Assembly (NCBI RefSeq): GCF_029027405.1
Contig: NZ_CP093396.1
Location: 930,001-994,000, forward strand
Length of the DNA: 64,000 nt
Source of the DNA: Sulfurimonas sp.
GTDB taxonomy: Bacteria; Campylobacterota; Campylobacteria; Campylobacterales; Sulfurimonadaceae
Direction: 5' to 3'
This document shows, one piece after another, positions 1 to 8,856 of the stretch (position 1 is the stretch's first letter; each line of letters starts with the position of its first letter). Under the pieces are notes generated by a model. It saw only the letters and a program-made list of their open reading frames with translations. It was not told where the DNA came from and made no database searches. Made by a program: the position numbers and the translations under genes.

Positions 1-2
1 CG

Positions 3-461
3 GGAAGAAGTGGCTCTGCTTTTACAGCACAAATAGGAGCGATGAAAATTACAGAAGAGTTGGATGCTATGCGAACTATGGGGTTTGACCCTTATATATT
101 TTTAGTTATGCCACGGATAATAGCTTTAATGATAACAATGCCTATCTTGATTTTTGTTGCAGATATCATGGGTGTATTTGGTGGAGTACTTGTGGCATTT
201 ATTGATTTAGATATAACACCACAACTTTTTATGGAGAGATTTAACGAGGTTGTTTCTGCAAAGCATTTTTTTATTGGAATATTTAAAGGTCCATTTTTCG
301 CTTTTCTTATAGCATCTATAGGTGTTTATAGAGGGCTTATGGTCAAAGATGACACTCAAAGTATCGGTTTTAACACAACAAAAAGTGTTGTTGAGTCTAT
401 ATTTGCAGTTATAGTTTGTGACGCAATTTTTTCAATAATGTTTACAAATATGGGAATATAA
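3..461 (+). CDS. mlaE: MlaE-type ABC transporter permease, 3' part
   Basis: Membrane permease of an MCE/Mla-type phospholipid ABC transporter in the inner membrane. The window opens inside the gene: the frame is open from base 3, and the first visible residues, GRSGSAFTAQIGAM, match the conserved family motif just before the ITEELDAM stretch. About 152 C-terminal residues are visible, with three or four hydrophobic segments. The ATG at 42 is internal, so the true start lies upstream of the window. The stop overlaps the start of the ATPase gene by one base (TAATG), which indicates an operon with translational coupling. Family assignment is firm; the substrate is inferred from homologues. Confidence 0.9.
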   Translation, partial: GRSGSAFTAQIGAMKITEELDAMRTMGFDPYIFLVMPRIIALMITMPILIFVADIMGVFGGVLVAFIDLDITPQLFMERFNEVVSAKHFFIGIFKGPFFAFLIASIGVYRGLMVKDDTQSIGFNTTKSVVESIFAVIVCDAIFSIMFTNMGI

Positions 462-1204
462 TGGCAACTCATATAAAAGTAAAAGATATAAAAACTGTTT
501 TTGGTGAACGAATAGTACATGATGGTGTAAATTTAGAAATAAATGAAGGTGAAATTTATGGACTTCTTGGACCTTCAGGATGTGGGAAAACAACATTACT
601 TAGAGAGATGGTAATGTTGCAAGATTTCCATGGAGGCTCTATAAATATTCTTGGGCATGACTTAAATTCTATTAGACATAATGAGGCACAAGAATTAAGA
701 CGAAAGTGGGGTGTTTTATTTCAAGCAGGGGCACTTTTTTCTTCTTTAACTTTAAAAGATAACATAGCCCTTCCTTTGATTGAATATACTGATCTTTCAC
801 AAAAAATGATAAATGAAATAGTAGAGTTTAAAATAAACTTAGTTGGCTTAAAATCAGCAGATGCCATGCTTTTTCCATCTCAAATTAGTGGTGGAATGAA
901 AAAAAAAGCTGCACTTGCAAGAGCTTTAGCAATGGATCCCAAACTTCTGTTTTTAGATGAACCAACAAGTGGATTAGACCCCATATCAGCAAGAGAGTTT
1001 GATAGTTTGATTCTTAAGCTTAGAGAGTTGTTAGGATTAACAATAGTAATGGTTTCACATGATTTACAATCTATTTATGATACACTTGACCGCGTTGCAA
1101 TCATTGATGAAAAAAAGATTGTTTATGAGGGAAATTTAAATAATATTAAAAATACTAAAAGTGAATTTATACAAACATTTTTTAAAGGAGTAAATTTAAT
1201 ATGA
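461..1204 (+). CDS. mlaF: MlaF-type ABC transporter ATP-binding protein
   Basis: Cytoplasmic ATPase that powers the Mla-type lipid transporter. All nucleotide-binding elements are present in 247 residues: Walker A GPSGCGKTT at 37-45, Q-loop near residue 88, signature ISGGM at 142-146, and Walker B LLFLDEPTSGLD at 162-173 followed by the switch histidine in VSHD. The length is normal for MlaF. It overlaps the permease gene by one base and the MCE gene by four (ATGA), so the three are surely co-translated. The very close match to the MlaF subfamily and the mlaD neighbour argue against another ABC importer. Confidence 0.93.
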   Translation: MATHIKVKDIKTVFGERIVHDGVNLEINEGEIYGLLGPSGCGKTTLLREMVMLQDFHGGSINILGHDLNSIRHNEAQELRRKWGVLFQAGALFSSLTLKDNIALPLIEYTDLSQKMINEIVEFKINLVGLKSADAMLFPSQISGGMKKKAALARALAMDPKLLFLDEPTSGLDPISAREFDSLILKLRELLGLTIVMVSHDLQSIYDTLDRVAIIDEKKIVYEGNLNNIKNTKSEFIQTFFKGVNLI

Positions 1205-2163
1205 ATAATAGAGTAAATTATACGCTTGTAGGTTTTATGGTTCTCTCTGGAGTAGCTTTGATGTTAGCCTTTACTTATTGGCTTTTAAAACCATCGCCAG
1301 AACATGAAACTACAAAATATAATATACACTTCAGTGAGTCTGTTTTAGGTTTAAATGTAGATGCAGCAGTTAAATACAGAGGTATAAATGTTGGTAAAGT
1401 TAGTAGACTTAGAATAAATCCTAAAAACTCAGAACAAGTAGAAGTTTTAATAACGATACTTAAAACAACACCCATTAAAGAAACGACAGTTGCAAAACTT
1501 ACATCGCAGGGTATTACAGGACTTAGTTACATAAACCTTAGTATGGGTGCGAATGGGAGTCCTGCTTTAAAGATAAGAGAAGGTGAACAATACCCAATAA
1601 TTAAAACAGAAGCATCATTTTTTGAGCGTTTTGAAAAATCACTTGGTACAGTAAGTATAAAACTATCAAAAACTCTTACAAGAACTTCTGAGCTGTTAAA
1701 TGAAAATAATCAAAAACAGATAGAGATACTTTTAAAATCGACTGCTTCTTTTATGATTCAGATGGAAAAACTTGTAGATGATAAAGCCATAAAAAATATG
1801 CAGGCATCTATGCAAAACTTTAATAATATTACTAGAAAATTTGATGAGATGATGCCAAGAATAGATAATTTTATAAATAAAAGTATTGCATGGGAGGATA
1901 AAATATCAGGCTCTTTTGCTTCTATAATGAAGAGTTATGTGGGTATAAGAGCTTCAATGGATGAGATAAAGAGAGCTGTTGGAAGTGGAGAGTTTAATAT
2001 CAAGGCAATTGCAGGTGATGTGATTCCAACAATGAATAATGCTCTAATAGAGATGCAACATTTAATGGTAAGTATAGAAAATGCACTGAATCAATATGAG
2101 AGAAGTCCAGGAGATATATTGTTTAAACAAGAAGAAATTAAAAAAGGTCCAGGAGAAAATTGA
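1201..2163 (+). CDS. mlaD: MlaD-family MCE-domain substrate-binding protein
   Basis: Periplasmic, inner-membrane-anchored MCE protein that forms the lipid-conducting ring of Mla-type transporters. One N-terminal membrane helix (about residues 8-29) is followed by a single MCE domain (about 38-115, containing GLNVDAAVKYRGINVGKV) and a long helical C-terminal region of about 200 residues that may extend through the periplasm. At 320 residues it is longer than E. coli MlaD (about 180), as is common outside the gamma group. It starts within the ATGA overlap with mlaF and overlaps the next gene by four bases. Confidence 0.9.
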   Translation: MNNRVNYTLVGFMVLSGVALMLAFTYWLLKPSPEHETTKYNIHFSESVLGLNVDAAVKYRGINVGKVSRLRINPKNSEQVEVLITILKTTPIKETTVAKLTSQGITGLSYINLSMGANGSPALKIREGEQYPIIKTEASFFERFEKSLGTVSIKLSKTLTRTSELLNENNQKQIEILLKSTASFMIQMEKLVDDKAIKNMQASMQNFNNITRKFDEMMPRIDNFINKSIAWEDKISGSFASIMKSYVGIRASMDEIKRAVGSGEFNIKAIAGDVIPTMNNALIEMQHLMVSIENALNQYERSPGDILFKQEEIKKGPGEN

Positions 2164-2762
2164 TGATAAAAATAATTTTACTAGTAGTTACTTTAATTAT
2201 TTCAATAGGGTGTTCAACAACTAAACCTCCTGTTGCAGAATATAAATTATCTGTTACAACATTGAAACAAATTAGTTCTTCTCATGGATGCAAAACAAAG
2301 TCATTAAAAATTTCACAAGCTTTTAGTTCTAGTTCCTTGATGTCCCTTAAAATGAGCTATGTTCAAGATAAGCATAAAATATATTCATACTCTCAAGCAC
2401 AATGGAATAATTCTGTCAATCAAGAAGTGACTTCTCAAATGTTAAAGGTTTTACGAGAATCAAAATTATTTAAAAATACTCAAAATTCCAAATCAAGAAG
2501 TAAGAGTGATTTGATTTTAGAAATTACTATAGATGACTTTATGCAGTATTTTACAGAAAATTCTACTAAGTCACATGTGAAAGTTCTTATTAGTATGGCT
2601 CTTATAGATTCAAAAACAAGTAAGGTAATAGCAACATCGAACTTTAAAGCATTAAACAATGTTGATTCTTTAGATGCTTCAGGTGGAGTAACAGCACTAG
2701 ATATTGCTCTTGGGGATGTTTTAATTCAAAGTATAAACTACTTAAATAAGGTTTGTGAGTGA
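2160..2762 (+). CDS. ABC transport auxiliary lipoprotein (MlaD partner)
   Basis: Predicted outer-membrane or periplasm-facing lipoprotein of 200 residues. The N-terminus carries a hydrophobic stretch ending in the lipobox ISIGC, with the acylated cysteine at residue 18. Position directly after mlaD, with four-base overlaps on both sides, and the general pattern (a beta-rich domain with a late conserved-looking ALGDVLIQ segment) match the ABC-type transport auxiliary lipoprotein family, similar in role to PqiC or MlaA/C partners. It likely receives or hands over lipids at the outer membrane. The family call rests largely on context, so function is inferred. Confidence 0.7.
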   Translation: MMIKIILLVVTLIISIGCSTTKPPVAEYKLSVTTLKQISSSHGCKTKSLKISQAFSSSSLMSLKMSYVQDKHKIYSYSQAQWNNSVNQEVTSQMLKVLRESKLFKNTQNSKSRSKSDLILEITIDDFMQYFTENSTKSHVKVLISMALIDSKTSKVIATSNFKALNNVDSLDASGGVTALDIALGDVLIQSINYLNKVCE

Positions 2763-3982
2763 TAAAAAAAAGCGAATATAAACAACGAAGAGATAGATTT
2801 TTAAAAAAATTAAAAAATAACTCAATGGCTATTTTTTCAAGTGCAAAAACTAAAACTCGCTCAAATGATACTGAGTATCCATACCGACAAGATAGTAACT
2901 TTTATTATCTTACAGGCTTTAAAGAAGATAATTCTTATTTGATATTTATTAAAGAAAATCAAAAAACTAAATCTTTTCTTTTTGTTAAAAAAAAGGAAGC
3001 CAAAGATGAACTATGGCATGGAAAAAGGCTAGGGAGACAAGAAGCTAAAAAAAGATTCTCATTCGATAAAGTTTTAATTAGTAAAAAGTTTAAAAGCTTA
3101 AAAAAAGAATTGAAAACAAAGTTTAAAATAGATGAAAATGCTTCTCATAATATTTCTAAAATGAGATTGATAAAATCAAAAGCAGAAATCAAACTAATAA
3201 AAAAAGCTATAAATATTACTAAAATAGCTCATCATAGAGCCATAAGATTTGATAAAATAGATAAAAATGAGTATGAGCTTCAAGCAGAAATAGAGTATGT
3301 ATTTAAGAAAAATGGCTCGTATAGCGATGCTTATACTTCTATCGTCGCATCTGGAGATAATGCAAATACCCTACATTATATAGAAAATAAGCAAGTGTTA
3401 GTTGATGGAGATTTAATACTCATAGATGCTGGATGTGAGTACGAATATTATGCAAGTGATATTACACGAACCATACCCGTAAATGGAAGATTTTCTCAAG
3501 CACAAAAAGAGTTATACAGTATAGTTTTAGATGTTGAGAAAAAAATTATTAAAATGATAAAACCAAATGTTAAAAGAACTACACTTCAAAAAAATACAGA
3601 AATTTTACTAACAAAAGGCATGATAGAAAAAGGCATTTTAAAAGGTAACTACAAAAAACTCATAAAGAATAATAAACATAAAAAGTATTATCCACATGGA
3701 ATAGGGCATTGGATGGGTTTAGATGTTCATGATGATGCCCCTTATAAAGATAAAAATAACAAAGAATTAAAACTTCAAAAAGGTATGGTTTTGACCATAG
3801 AACCAGGTATTTATATCTCAAAAGATGATAAAACAGTTCCAAAAAAATTTCGGGGCATAGGCATAAGAATAGAAGATGATATTTTAGTAACTAAAAACAG
3901 TTATAAAAATCTATCTTCTAAGATTGCTAAAAGTATTAATGATATTGAGACTATGTGTTATAAGTATAAGACCAACCAGTAA
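2759..3982 (+). CDS. pepP: Xaa-Pro aminopeptidase (M24 family)
   Basis: Cytosolic metallopeptidase that removes an N-terminal residue preceding proline. The 407-residue protein has the aminopeptidase P N-terminal domain (about 1-125) and the M24 pita-bread domain. Metal-ligand motifs are visible: LILIDAGCEY, ASDITRT, HGIGHWMGLDVHD, LTIEPGIY and GIRIEDD. Translation starts at GTG (2759), overlapping the stop of the lipoprotein gene by four bases (GTGA); no in-frame ATG is better placed. The 3' end runs 32 bases into the convergent gene at 3951-4382. The link with the Mla genes appears to be positional only. Confidence 0.9.
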   Translation: MIKKSEYKQRRDRFLKKLKNNSMAIFSSAKTKTRSNDTEYPYRQDSNFYYLTGFKEDNSYLIFIKENQKTKSFLFVKKKEAKDELWHGKRLGRQEAKKRFSFDKVLISKKFKSLKKELKTKFKIDENASHNISKMRLIKSKAEIKLIKKAINITKIAHHRAIRFDKIDKNEYELQAEIEYVFKKNGSYSDAYTSIVASGDNANTLHYIENKQVLVDGDLILIDAGCEYEYYASDITRTIPVNGRFSQAQKELYSIVLDVEKKIIKMIKPNVKRTTLQKNTEILLTKGMIEKGILKGNYKKLIKNNKHKKYYPHGIGHWMGLDVHDDAPYKDKNNKELKLQKGMVLTIEPGIYISKDDKTVPKKFRGIGIRIEDDILVTKNSYKNLSSKIAKSINDIETMCYKYKTNQ

Positions 3983-4382
3983 GGTTTTCATTTTTAGCTT
4001 CAAAAAAGTTATCAGAATCTGCTAAAAAATCCATAACAAACATAACTTCATAAGGTATGCTTTGTTGATCTTGTGGCCTTACTAAAAGTAGTGGCATCGG
4101 AGTGTCTTGAGAACTTTTACCAAAGCCAACAGGCATTAATTGACTCATAAGTTCAACTGGTTTACTTATACCTTGTTCATCTAAAAATTTATCTAAAATA
4201 GCTTCTTGAACATCTTTTGGAAATTTCTCAGAGGTATTTAAAAATATAGTAAAGTGAATAGGGGTATTTTTAAAGTGGGATGGTGCATCTGCCGCCATGA
4301 TAATATAATCTACATTTTTTAAATGAGTAGATATCTCTATTGGGTCTAGGTATGTGTCAGTAACTATTGCTTTTGCTTCCAC
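3951..4382 (-). CDS. Unknown protein at the end of the nap operon
   Basis: A 143-residue soluble protein with no signal peptide or membrane segment. I do not recognise the family. It has a central SEKFPKDVQEAILDKFLDEQG helix and a late PLLLVRPQDQQSIPYEVMFVMDF segment. It is the last gene of the minus-strand run that begins at napA, and its start abuts the stop of the 96-residue gene before it, so co-transcription with nap is likely. Its 3' end overlaps the convergent aminopeptidase gene by 32 bases. A role in nitrate reductase assembly or regulation is only a guess from position. Confidence 0.65.
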   Translation of the reverse strand: MEAKAIVTDTYLDPIEISTHLKNVDYIIMAADAPSHFKNTPIHFTIFLNTSEKFPKDVQEAILDKFLDEQGISKPVELMSQLMPVGFGKSSQDTPMPLLLVRPQDQQSIPYEVMFVMDFLADSDNFFEAKNENLTGWSYTYNT

Positions 4383-4672
4383 TATTTATCTTCTTCTATT
4401 AGTGGTCTGCCTATTTTTTCTTCGACTTCTGCTTGAAGTTTTACCATCTCCTGTCTTATTTCATCTATATAATGAGGAGGAACATTTTCATCTTGACTCC
4501 ATTTTACTTCATCAACATTTCCACCATAGTCTTCTCCAAGTTTTTCAAATTTTTCTTTATATTCATCCATATTTTTACAAATTTCTACCCGACCATCCGA
4601 AGTATCTGTTAGTTCTATAAACCATTCATTATTTTTATCTACTTTTATTTTTGATTCAAATACTAGACTCAT
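4382..4672 (-). CDS. Small acidic protein of the nap operon, unknown
   Basis: A 96-residue, strongly charged and acidic soluble protein without cysteines, signal peptide or membrane segment. The N-terminal half looks beta-rich (FESKIKVDKNNEWFIEL) and the C-terminal half helical with many Glu and Lys. It sits two bases after the napD stop and overlaps the next unknown gene by one base, so it is very likely read from the nap transcript. No family recognised. The tight spacing on both sides makes a chance ORF unlikely. Confidence 0.68.
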   Translation of the reverse strand: MSLVFESKIKVDKNNEWFIELTDTSDGRVEICKNMDEYKEKFEKLGEDYGGNVDEVKWSQDENVPPHYIDEIRQEMVKLQAEVEEKIGRPLIEEDK

Positions 4673-4674
4673 AC

Positions 4675-5064
4675 CTATTTTTTACCTGTTTCATCAAATC
4701 GTCTAGCAAAGCCTTCTAAATCTTTTTTCTTTAAATCACCATTATATACTATATCTTTTGGGTCTAAGTCTTCATCATTTAGCATCTTAGGAACTACATC
4801 TGCATTTTCTAAAACTTCCATATGTGCATTTAACTCATCTTCACTATATGCCATTTGCATATCAGCGGTAATAACATGAGGGATAGCTTCTATTACTCGT
4901 AATTTTTTTAGTTCTTCTTCAACACCAGAACCTTCTAATGTAATTATTATACGGCCTTGTTCATCATGCATATGGTAATCACATACTTCACAATCTTTTA
5001 AGCTTTGCACAACTTCATCTAAAAACTTTGGTACCGTTTTAACTACTATACTTGAAATGTTCAT
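4675..5064 (-). CDS. napD: NapD, chaperone for NapA maturation
   Basis: Cytoplasmic chaperone that binds the Tat signal peptide of NapA and prevents export before the molybdenum cofactor is inserted. The first 85 residues show the NapD ferredoxin-like fold pattern: MNISSIVVKTVP, then DYHMHDEQGRIIITLEG and IEAIPHVITADMQMAY, where the VxxIPxVxxAxMxY type motif is typical. The protein (129 residues) has an acidic C-terminal tail of about 40 residues beyond the usual 85-90. It follows napL by 23 bases, in the order AGHBFLD known from Wolinella and Sulfurimonas. Confidence 0.85.
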   Translation of the reverse strand: MNISSIVVKTVPKFLDEVVQSLKDCEVCDYHMHDEQGRIIITLEGSGVEEELKKLRVIEAIPHVITADMQMAYSEDELNAHMEVLENADVVPKMLNDEDLDPKDIVYNGDLKKKDLEGFARRFDETGKK

Positions 5065-5087
5065 ATATTTTTCCTTATTCTTTTAGT

Positions 5088-6038
5088 TTATCTTATCTTG
5101 TATAAATTAATACTTTTGTCATCGCTTGCAACTAAAAAATTATTTTCATCTAAAAATAAGATTTTAGTTATTGTCATTTTATTTCCACCAAACTTACCTA
5201 GGACAGATTTTGTTATGGTGTTAAAAACTGTAATATTGTTTTCTTCATCACTCGAATATGCAACTAATTTTCCACTTGGTGATAATCCAACACTATAAAT
5301 CAAAAAGCTTGAAGATTTATAATAAGCAGAATCAAATTTATAAGCATAAATCACAATTCTTCTATCTTGACCTGCTGTTGCAATAATACCATTTTTATAA
5401 GCAACTTGAAAGACATTATCCAAATTTTGTCCTTCTAGTGTTTTTAGTAACACGCCATCTTTTATAGAGTGTATTTTTAAACTACCACTTTCATCAGCTA
5501 TAACTACTTCACTTTTAGTTTCATTAAGTGCGAAATCAGAAAATTTAGCTCCAGAAACCTGTATCATCCAGTTCTGTGTTTTTGTTTTTATATTGTATGA
5601 AATTAGTTCATTACTTAACATACCTAAGAGAATATTATCTTTATTGATAAATTTTGCTTTAGAGATTGTAAGACTTTTAGTATATGGAATAATCAGTTCA
5701 AGTTTATTATTTTTGTATATATGAACTCTTCTAAAGCCTCGTTTTGCTTGAGATAAAATAAGGATTTGTTTATCTAAAACATCAACTGAATATATTTTAG
5801 AATCAGCCTTGTCACCCATAAAATCTTCTATTTGACTAATCTTTATTTTTTTGATAATTTTTTTATTTTTAAGATTAAAAATATCAATTGATCCAGCATG
5901 AGTAGAACTATAAAGTTTAGAACCACTTACAAACATATCAGTTACTGCTCCACTAGAGATAAATCTCTTTTGTGGCATTTTTATCTCAGCTATCAATAAT
6001 GAAGCTATAAATAAAGTAATTAAAATTATTCTTTTCAT
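5088..6038 (-). CDS. napL: NapL, periplasmic beta-propeller protein of the nap operon
   Basis: A 316-residue exported protein with an N-terminal signal peptide (hydrophobic stretch about 3-17, MKRIILITLFIASLLIAEI) followed by WD40/YVTN-like beta-propeller repeats. Repeats are visible as SGSKLYSSTHAGSIDIFNL, ETKSEVVIADESGSLKIHS, NGIIATAGQDRRIVIYA and ENNFLVASDDKSINLYKI. NapL is found in nap operons of Campylobacterota, where its exact job is unsettled. It overlaps the napF stop by four bases and precedes napD. The family identity is inferred from position plus the propeller pattern. Confidence 0.82.
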   Translation of the reverse strand: MKRIILITLFIASLLIAEIKMPQKRFISSGAVTDMFVSGSKLYSSTHAGSIDIFNLKNKKIIKKIKISQIEDFMGDKADSKIYSVDVLDKQILILSQAKRGFRRVHIYKNNKLELIIPYTKSLTISKAKFINKDNILLGMLSNELISYNIKTKTQNWMIQVSGAKFSDFALNETKSEVVIADESGSLKIHSIKDGVLLKTLEGQNLDNVFQVAYKNGIIATAGQDRRIVIYAYKFDSAYYKSSSFLIYSVGLSPSGKLVAYSSDEENNITVFNTITKSVLGKFGGNKMTITKILFLDENNFLVASDDKSINLYKIR

Positions 6039-6529
6039 TTTATCTCCTTAAAGTCAATGGATGCGGCAGGGCATCTGCCTAAACAAAAGCCACACGCTGT
6101 ACATTTATCATGGTCTATTTCAGGCATAAACATTGCTTGAAAATTAATAGCATTATCTAAACATGGGTCTTTACAGGAAAAACACATGACACCGTTCCAG
6201 CTTAAACAGGCACTTTTATTTATTGTGACTTTAGCATTAATATTTTTTTTATCTTCTAAGTTTAATACTTCAAACTCACAAGCGTTAACACACTCATCAC
6301 AAAAGGTACAGCCACTTTTGGAAAAGTCTAGATAGGGTGTTTTATCTGAGGCGATTTTTATAATTTCTTCTTCACAAACAGTGGCACACTTCGCTTCACA
6401 TTTGTTACACTCACTCTGAAAAAGAGATTCATCGCCAAAATAAGGCGGTCTTAAAATAGTTTGTTCTGCTTTTATCCCTTCACCTTTAAGAGATGAAGAG
6501 AGAAAGCTAAAAAGCTCTCTTCTCTGCAT
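6035..6529 (-). CDS. napF: NapF, multi-cluster ferredoxin
   Basis: Cytoplasmic iron-sulfur protein of 164 residues that assists NapA maturation or electron input. Four cysteine groups are visible: CNKCEAKCATVC, CTFCDECVNAC, CFSCKDPC and CTACGFCLGRCP, enough for three to four [4Fe-4S] clusters. The N-terminus begins MQRRELFSFLSSS, a short basic start without a clear export signal. It is flanked by napB (one-base overlap) and napL (four-base overlap). Strong family match. Confidence 0.88.
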   Translation of the reverse strand: MQRRELFSFLSSSLKGEGIKAEQTILRPPYFGDESLFQSECNKCEAKCATVCEEEIIKIASDKTPYLDFSKSGCTFCDECVNACEFEVLNLEDKKNINAKVTINKSACLSWNGVMCFSCKDPCLDNAINFQAMFMPEIDHDKCTACGFCLGRCPAASIDFKEIK

Positions 6530-7182
6530 TATTTAACTGTGTTGATGCCTTCCATTAGTTTAGTACCACTCCAACTTGATTTACTAGCACCATTTGTACT
6601 TGTAAATGAAGCTTCAAAATTATTTTTTGGAGCTGGACCAGAACTTTGTGTAGCATGGCATAAGGTACAGTTAAATCTAGAACCAGATAAGTGGTTTAGT
6701 TTTTTAATAGATACATTTGCAAGTTTTTCACTTGAAGTGTTATCTACTTCTGTACCGTTTTTAGTGATTCTACCATCTGCAGCTATAGCAGTAGCAGGTC
6801 TAAAATCAGTCATGTGGGAAGCTGGATAAGGTAATGCACCCATACTTGGAGCTGTTTGTGGTGAATGACAACTAGTACATGAATTATTTGATATTGTAAT
6901 TGGTAACATGCCCTCTGTGTCATGTGGAATCATTGGTGGAGCATCTTGGAATGCTCTTTTGATTGTTTTTCCACTTCCTGCAACGCTAGTACTGTAATTC
7001 GTAGTATCACCTACTGTCTCAGCCGCTTCTGTATAAAGATTAGTCTTTCTTAACCCTAAAGACTCTTCACTAATAGTTGGTTTTACAGTGTCTCTTGTAG
7101 TTGGTGCAGCGTCATTGCCACAACCAACAAAAAGAAGTGCTGCAGTAAATAAACCAAGTGTTATCTTACTTATTGTTTTCAT
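6529..7182 (-). CDS. napB: NapB, dihaem cytochrome c subunit of nitrate reductase
   Basis: Periplasmic electron-transfer subunit that passes electrons to NapA. Two haem-attachment motifs are present, CTSCH (102-106) and CTLCH (172-176), together with likely distal ligands His87 in MIPHD and His123 in ASHM. The 217-residue protein begins with a signal sequence whose end reads LLFVGCG, a good lipobox with Cys21; NapB is usually soluble, so lipid anchoring would be unusual. The gene overlaps napH by 17 bases and napF by one. Confidence 0.92.
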   Translation of the reverse strand: MKTISKITLGLFTAALLFVGCGNDAAPTTRDTVKPTISEESLGLRKTNLYTEAAETVGDTTNYSTSVAGSGKTIKRAFQDAPPMIPHDTEGMLPITISNNSCTSCHSPQTAPSMGALPYPASHMTDFRPATAIAADGRITKNGTEVDNTSSEKLANVSIKKLNHLSGSRFNCTLCHATQSSGPAPKNNFEASFTSTNGASKSSWSGTKLMEGINTVK

Positions 7183-8011
7183 TATTACTCTCCCGTTTTT
7201 TTGTTGTTACTAGTTCTCTGATTGAAAAGTTTAAAGCTTCATCATCACATACATCGATACATCTAGCACAGTTTGTACACTCTCCTGAGAGTACAGGTAT
7301 ACTTTCTTTATCTATCATATATAAAACTTGCTTCTCTGGACAAACAGTTATACACTTCATACAAGCAGTACAATTTTCTGCTTTATGATGTACTCTAATT
7401 AGACTAAATCTACCTAAAAGTGAATAAAAACCACCTAGTGGACAAATATGCCCACACCAGCCATTTTTAAGAACAAATAGGTCAAAAAGAAATATAATGA
7501 GCATTGCTGCCCATCCAAATCCTAAACCAAATACTATACCTCTATGAACCATAGAGATAGGACTAATAAATTCAAAAGCAGTGATGCCCATCGCTGCTGA
7601 TATGATTAAACTTAAGACTAAAACCCAATACCTCATGTTTCGAGATGCTGGTTGTCTTTTTTGGTTACGATCAATTTCTAGTTTGTTTCTTAAATACCCT
7701 GCTGTATCTGTTATTATATTTATTGGACAAACCCAACTACAAAAGACACGACCGCCAATTAGTAGATAAAATATAGTAATTATTGCAACACCTATAAGTA
7801 AATCAGTTGCTAAAATAGCACCAGCTGCAAGCATTTGCAAGGCAGCATAAGGATCACTTAACGGAATGACATTTAAAAAATTTGATGAACTAAGATTTCC
7901 CATAAGGATAGTCCAACCCCAATGATTCGCTCCAAAATACATCAATAGTAAACCTATCTGAGTTATTCTTCTTAAAATTAAATATCGGTAGTTACTCCAT
8001 AATGTTGCCAT
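7166..8011 (-). CDS. napH: NapH, membrane iron-sulfur quinol dehydrogenase subunit
   Basis: Integral membrane protein that, with NapG, takes electrons from menaquinol and delivers them toward NapB/NapA. The 281-residue sequence has four membrane helices in the first 190 residues, the cytoplasmic motifs CSWVCP and CGHICPLGG, and two C-terminal ferredoxin motifs, CTACMKCITVCP and CTNCARCIDVCD. Its ATG overlaps the napG stop by one base, and its 3' end overlaps napB by 17 bases. Typical length and features; no NapC gene is present, consistent with the GH type of electron route in this group. Confidence 0.92.
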   Translation of the reverse strand: MATLWSNYRYLILRRITQIGLLLMYFGANHWGWTILMGNLSSSNFLNVIPLSDPYAALQMLAAGAILATDLLIGVAIITIFYLLIGGRVFCSWVCPINIITDTAGYLRNKLEIDRNQKRQPASRNMRYWVLVLSLIISAAMGITAFEFISPISMVHRGIVFGLGFGWAAMLIIFLFDLFVLKNGWCGHICPLGGFYSLLGRFSLIRVHHKAENCTACMKCITVCPEKQVLYMIDKESIPVLSGECTNCARCIDVCDDEALNFSIRELVTTKKRESNNENNK

Positions 8012-8823
8012 TAGTATAAACCTCCCGTATCATTTAAAGAGTCTAAAGCACTTCTTTTACTTATCTCAGTTGTTGTTTTGATTTCAGTTGCATTTTCTAA
8101 ACGCTTCTCATCTTCTTTATCCCAACCTTTGATATAGTAGTTTCCTGCTCTACCCATTGCAACTTCTCTTGGAAGCACAAATATAGCTGCTTTTTCTGTT
8201 ACACAAGCTTTTTCACATAATCCACATCCAGTACAGATGTTTGAGTGAACGATTGGTTTCATATAAGCGTGTTTACCCGTTCTTTCATTTTTTTCATAAA
8301 TAACTGTTATAGCTTCACCCAATAAAGGACAAGCTCTATAACATGCATCACATTGAATACCCCAAAAAGCTATACAACTTTCATCATCGATAACTGCCAG
8401 ACCCATGTCTGCTACATTTATATCGAGTTTGTTATCTGTTGTAACGCTTGATTCATCAAGTGCACCTGTTGGACAAACAGGTACACAAGGAATATCTGGA
8501 CACATATAACAGGGGATCTCTCTAGGAATAAAATAAGGAGTTCCTAGAGGCTTATTATCACCTGGTTTAGCGAGTAATAGTGTATCAAAAGGACAAGCTT
8601 CAACGCAGAGTCCACACTTGATACATGTTTTTAGAAAGTCTTTCTCTTGTATAGCCCCAGGCGGTCTTAGGAGAAGTTGTGAAGCCGTAACTTCATCAAC
8701 ATAAGCACTCCAAATAAACCCGCCAAGTGATGCAATTCCTACACCTCTAGCCATATCAAGGATAAACTTTCTTCTATCACTCAATGGTTCTTTCTTTTCT
8801 ATTTTAGGTCTGTTTTCGCTCAA
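8011..8823 (-). CDS. napG: NapG, Tat-exported ferredoxin-type quinol dehydrogenase subunit
   Basis: Periplasmic iron-sulfur protein that works with NapH in electron transfer from the quinone pool. The N-terminus has a Tat motif (DRRKFI, residues 16-21) followed by a hydrophobic segment. Four cysteine groups, CIKCGLCVEACP, CYMCPDIPCVPVCP, CDACYRACP and CTGCGLCEKACV, indicate four [4Fe-4S] clusters. At 270 residues it has normal length. It lies 33 bases after napA and overlaps napH by one base. Confidence 0.93.
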   Translation of the reverse strand: MSENRPKIEKKEPLSDRRKFILDMARGVGIASLGGFIWSAYVDEVTASQLLLRPPGAIQEKDFLKTCIKCGLCVEACPFDTLLLAKPGDNKPLGTPYFIPREIPCYMCPDIPCVPVCPTGALDESSVTTDNKLDINVADMGLAVIDDESCIAFWGIQCDACYRACPLLGEAITVIYEKNERTGKHAYMKPIVHSNICTGCGLCEKACVTEKAAIFVLPREVAMGRAGNYYIKGWDKEDEKRLENATEIKTTTEISKRSALDSLNDTGGLY

Positions 8824-8856
8824 AACGAATCTTTCCTTAACTTAAATCTAAATTTA

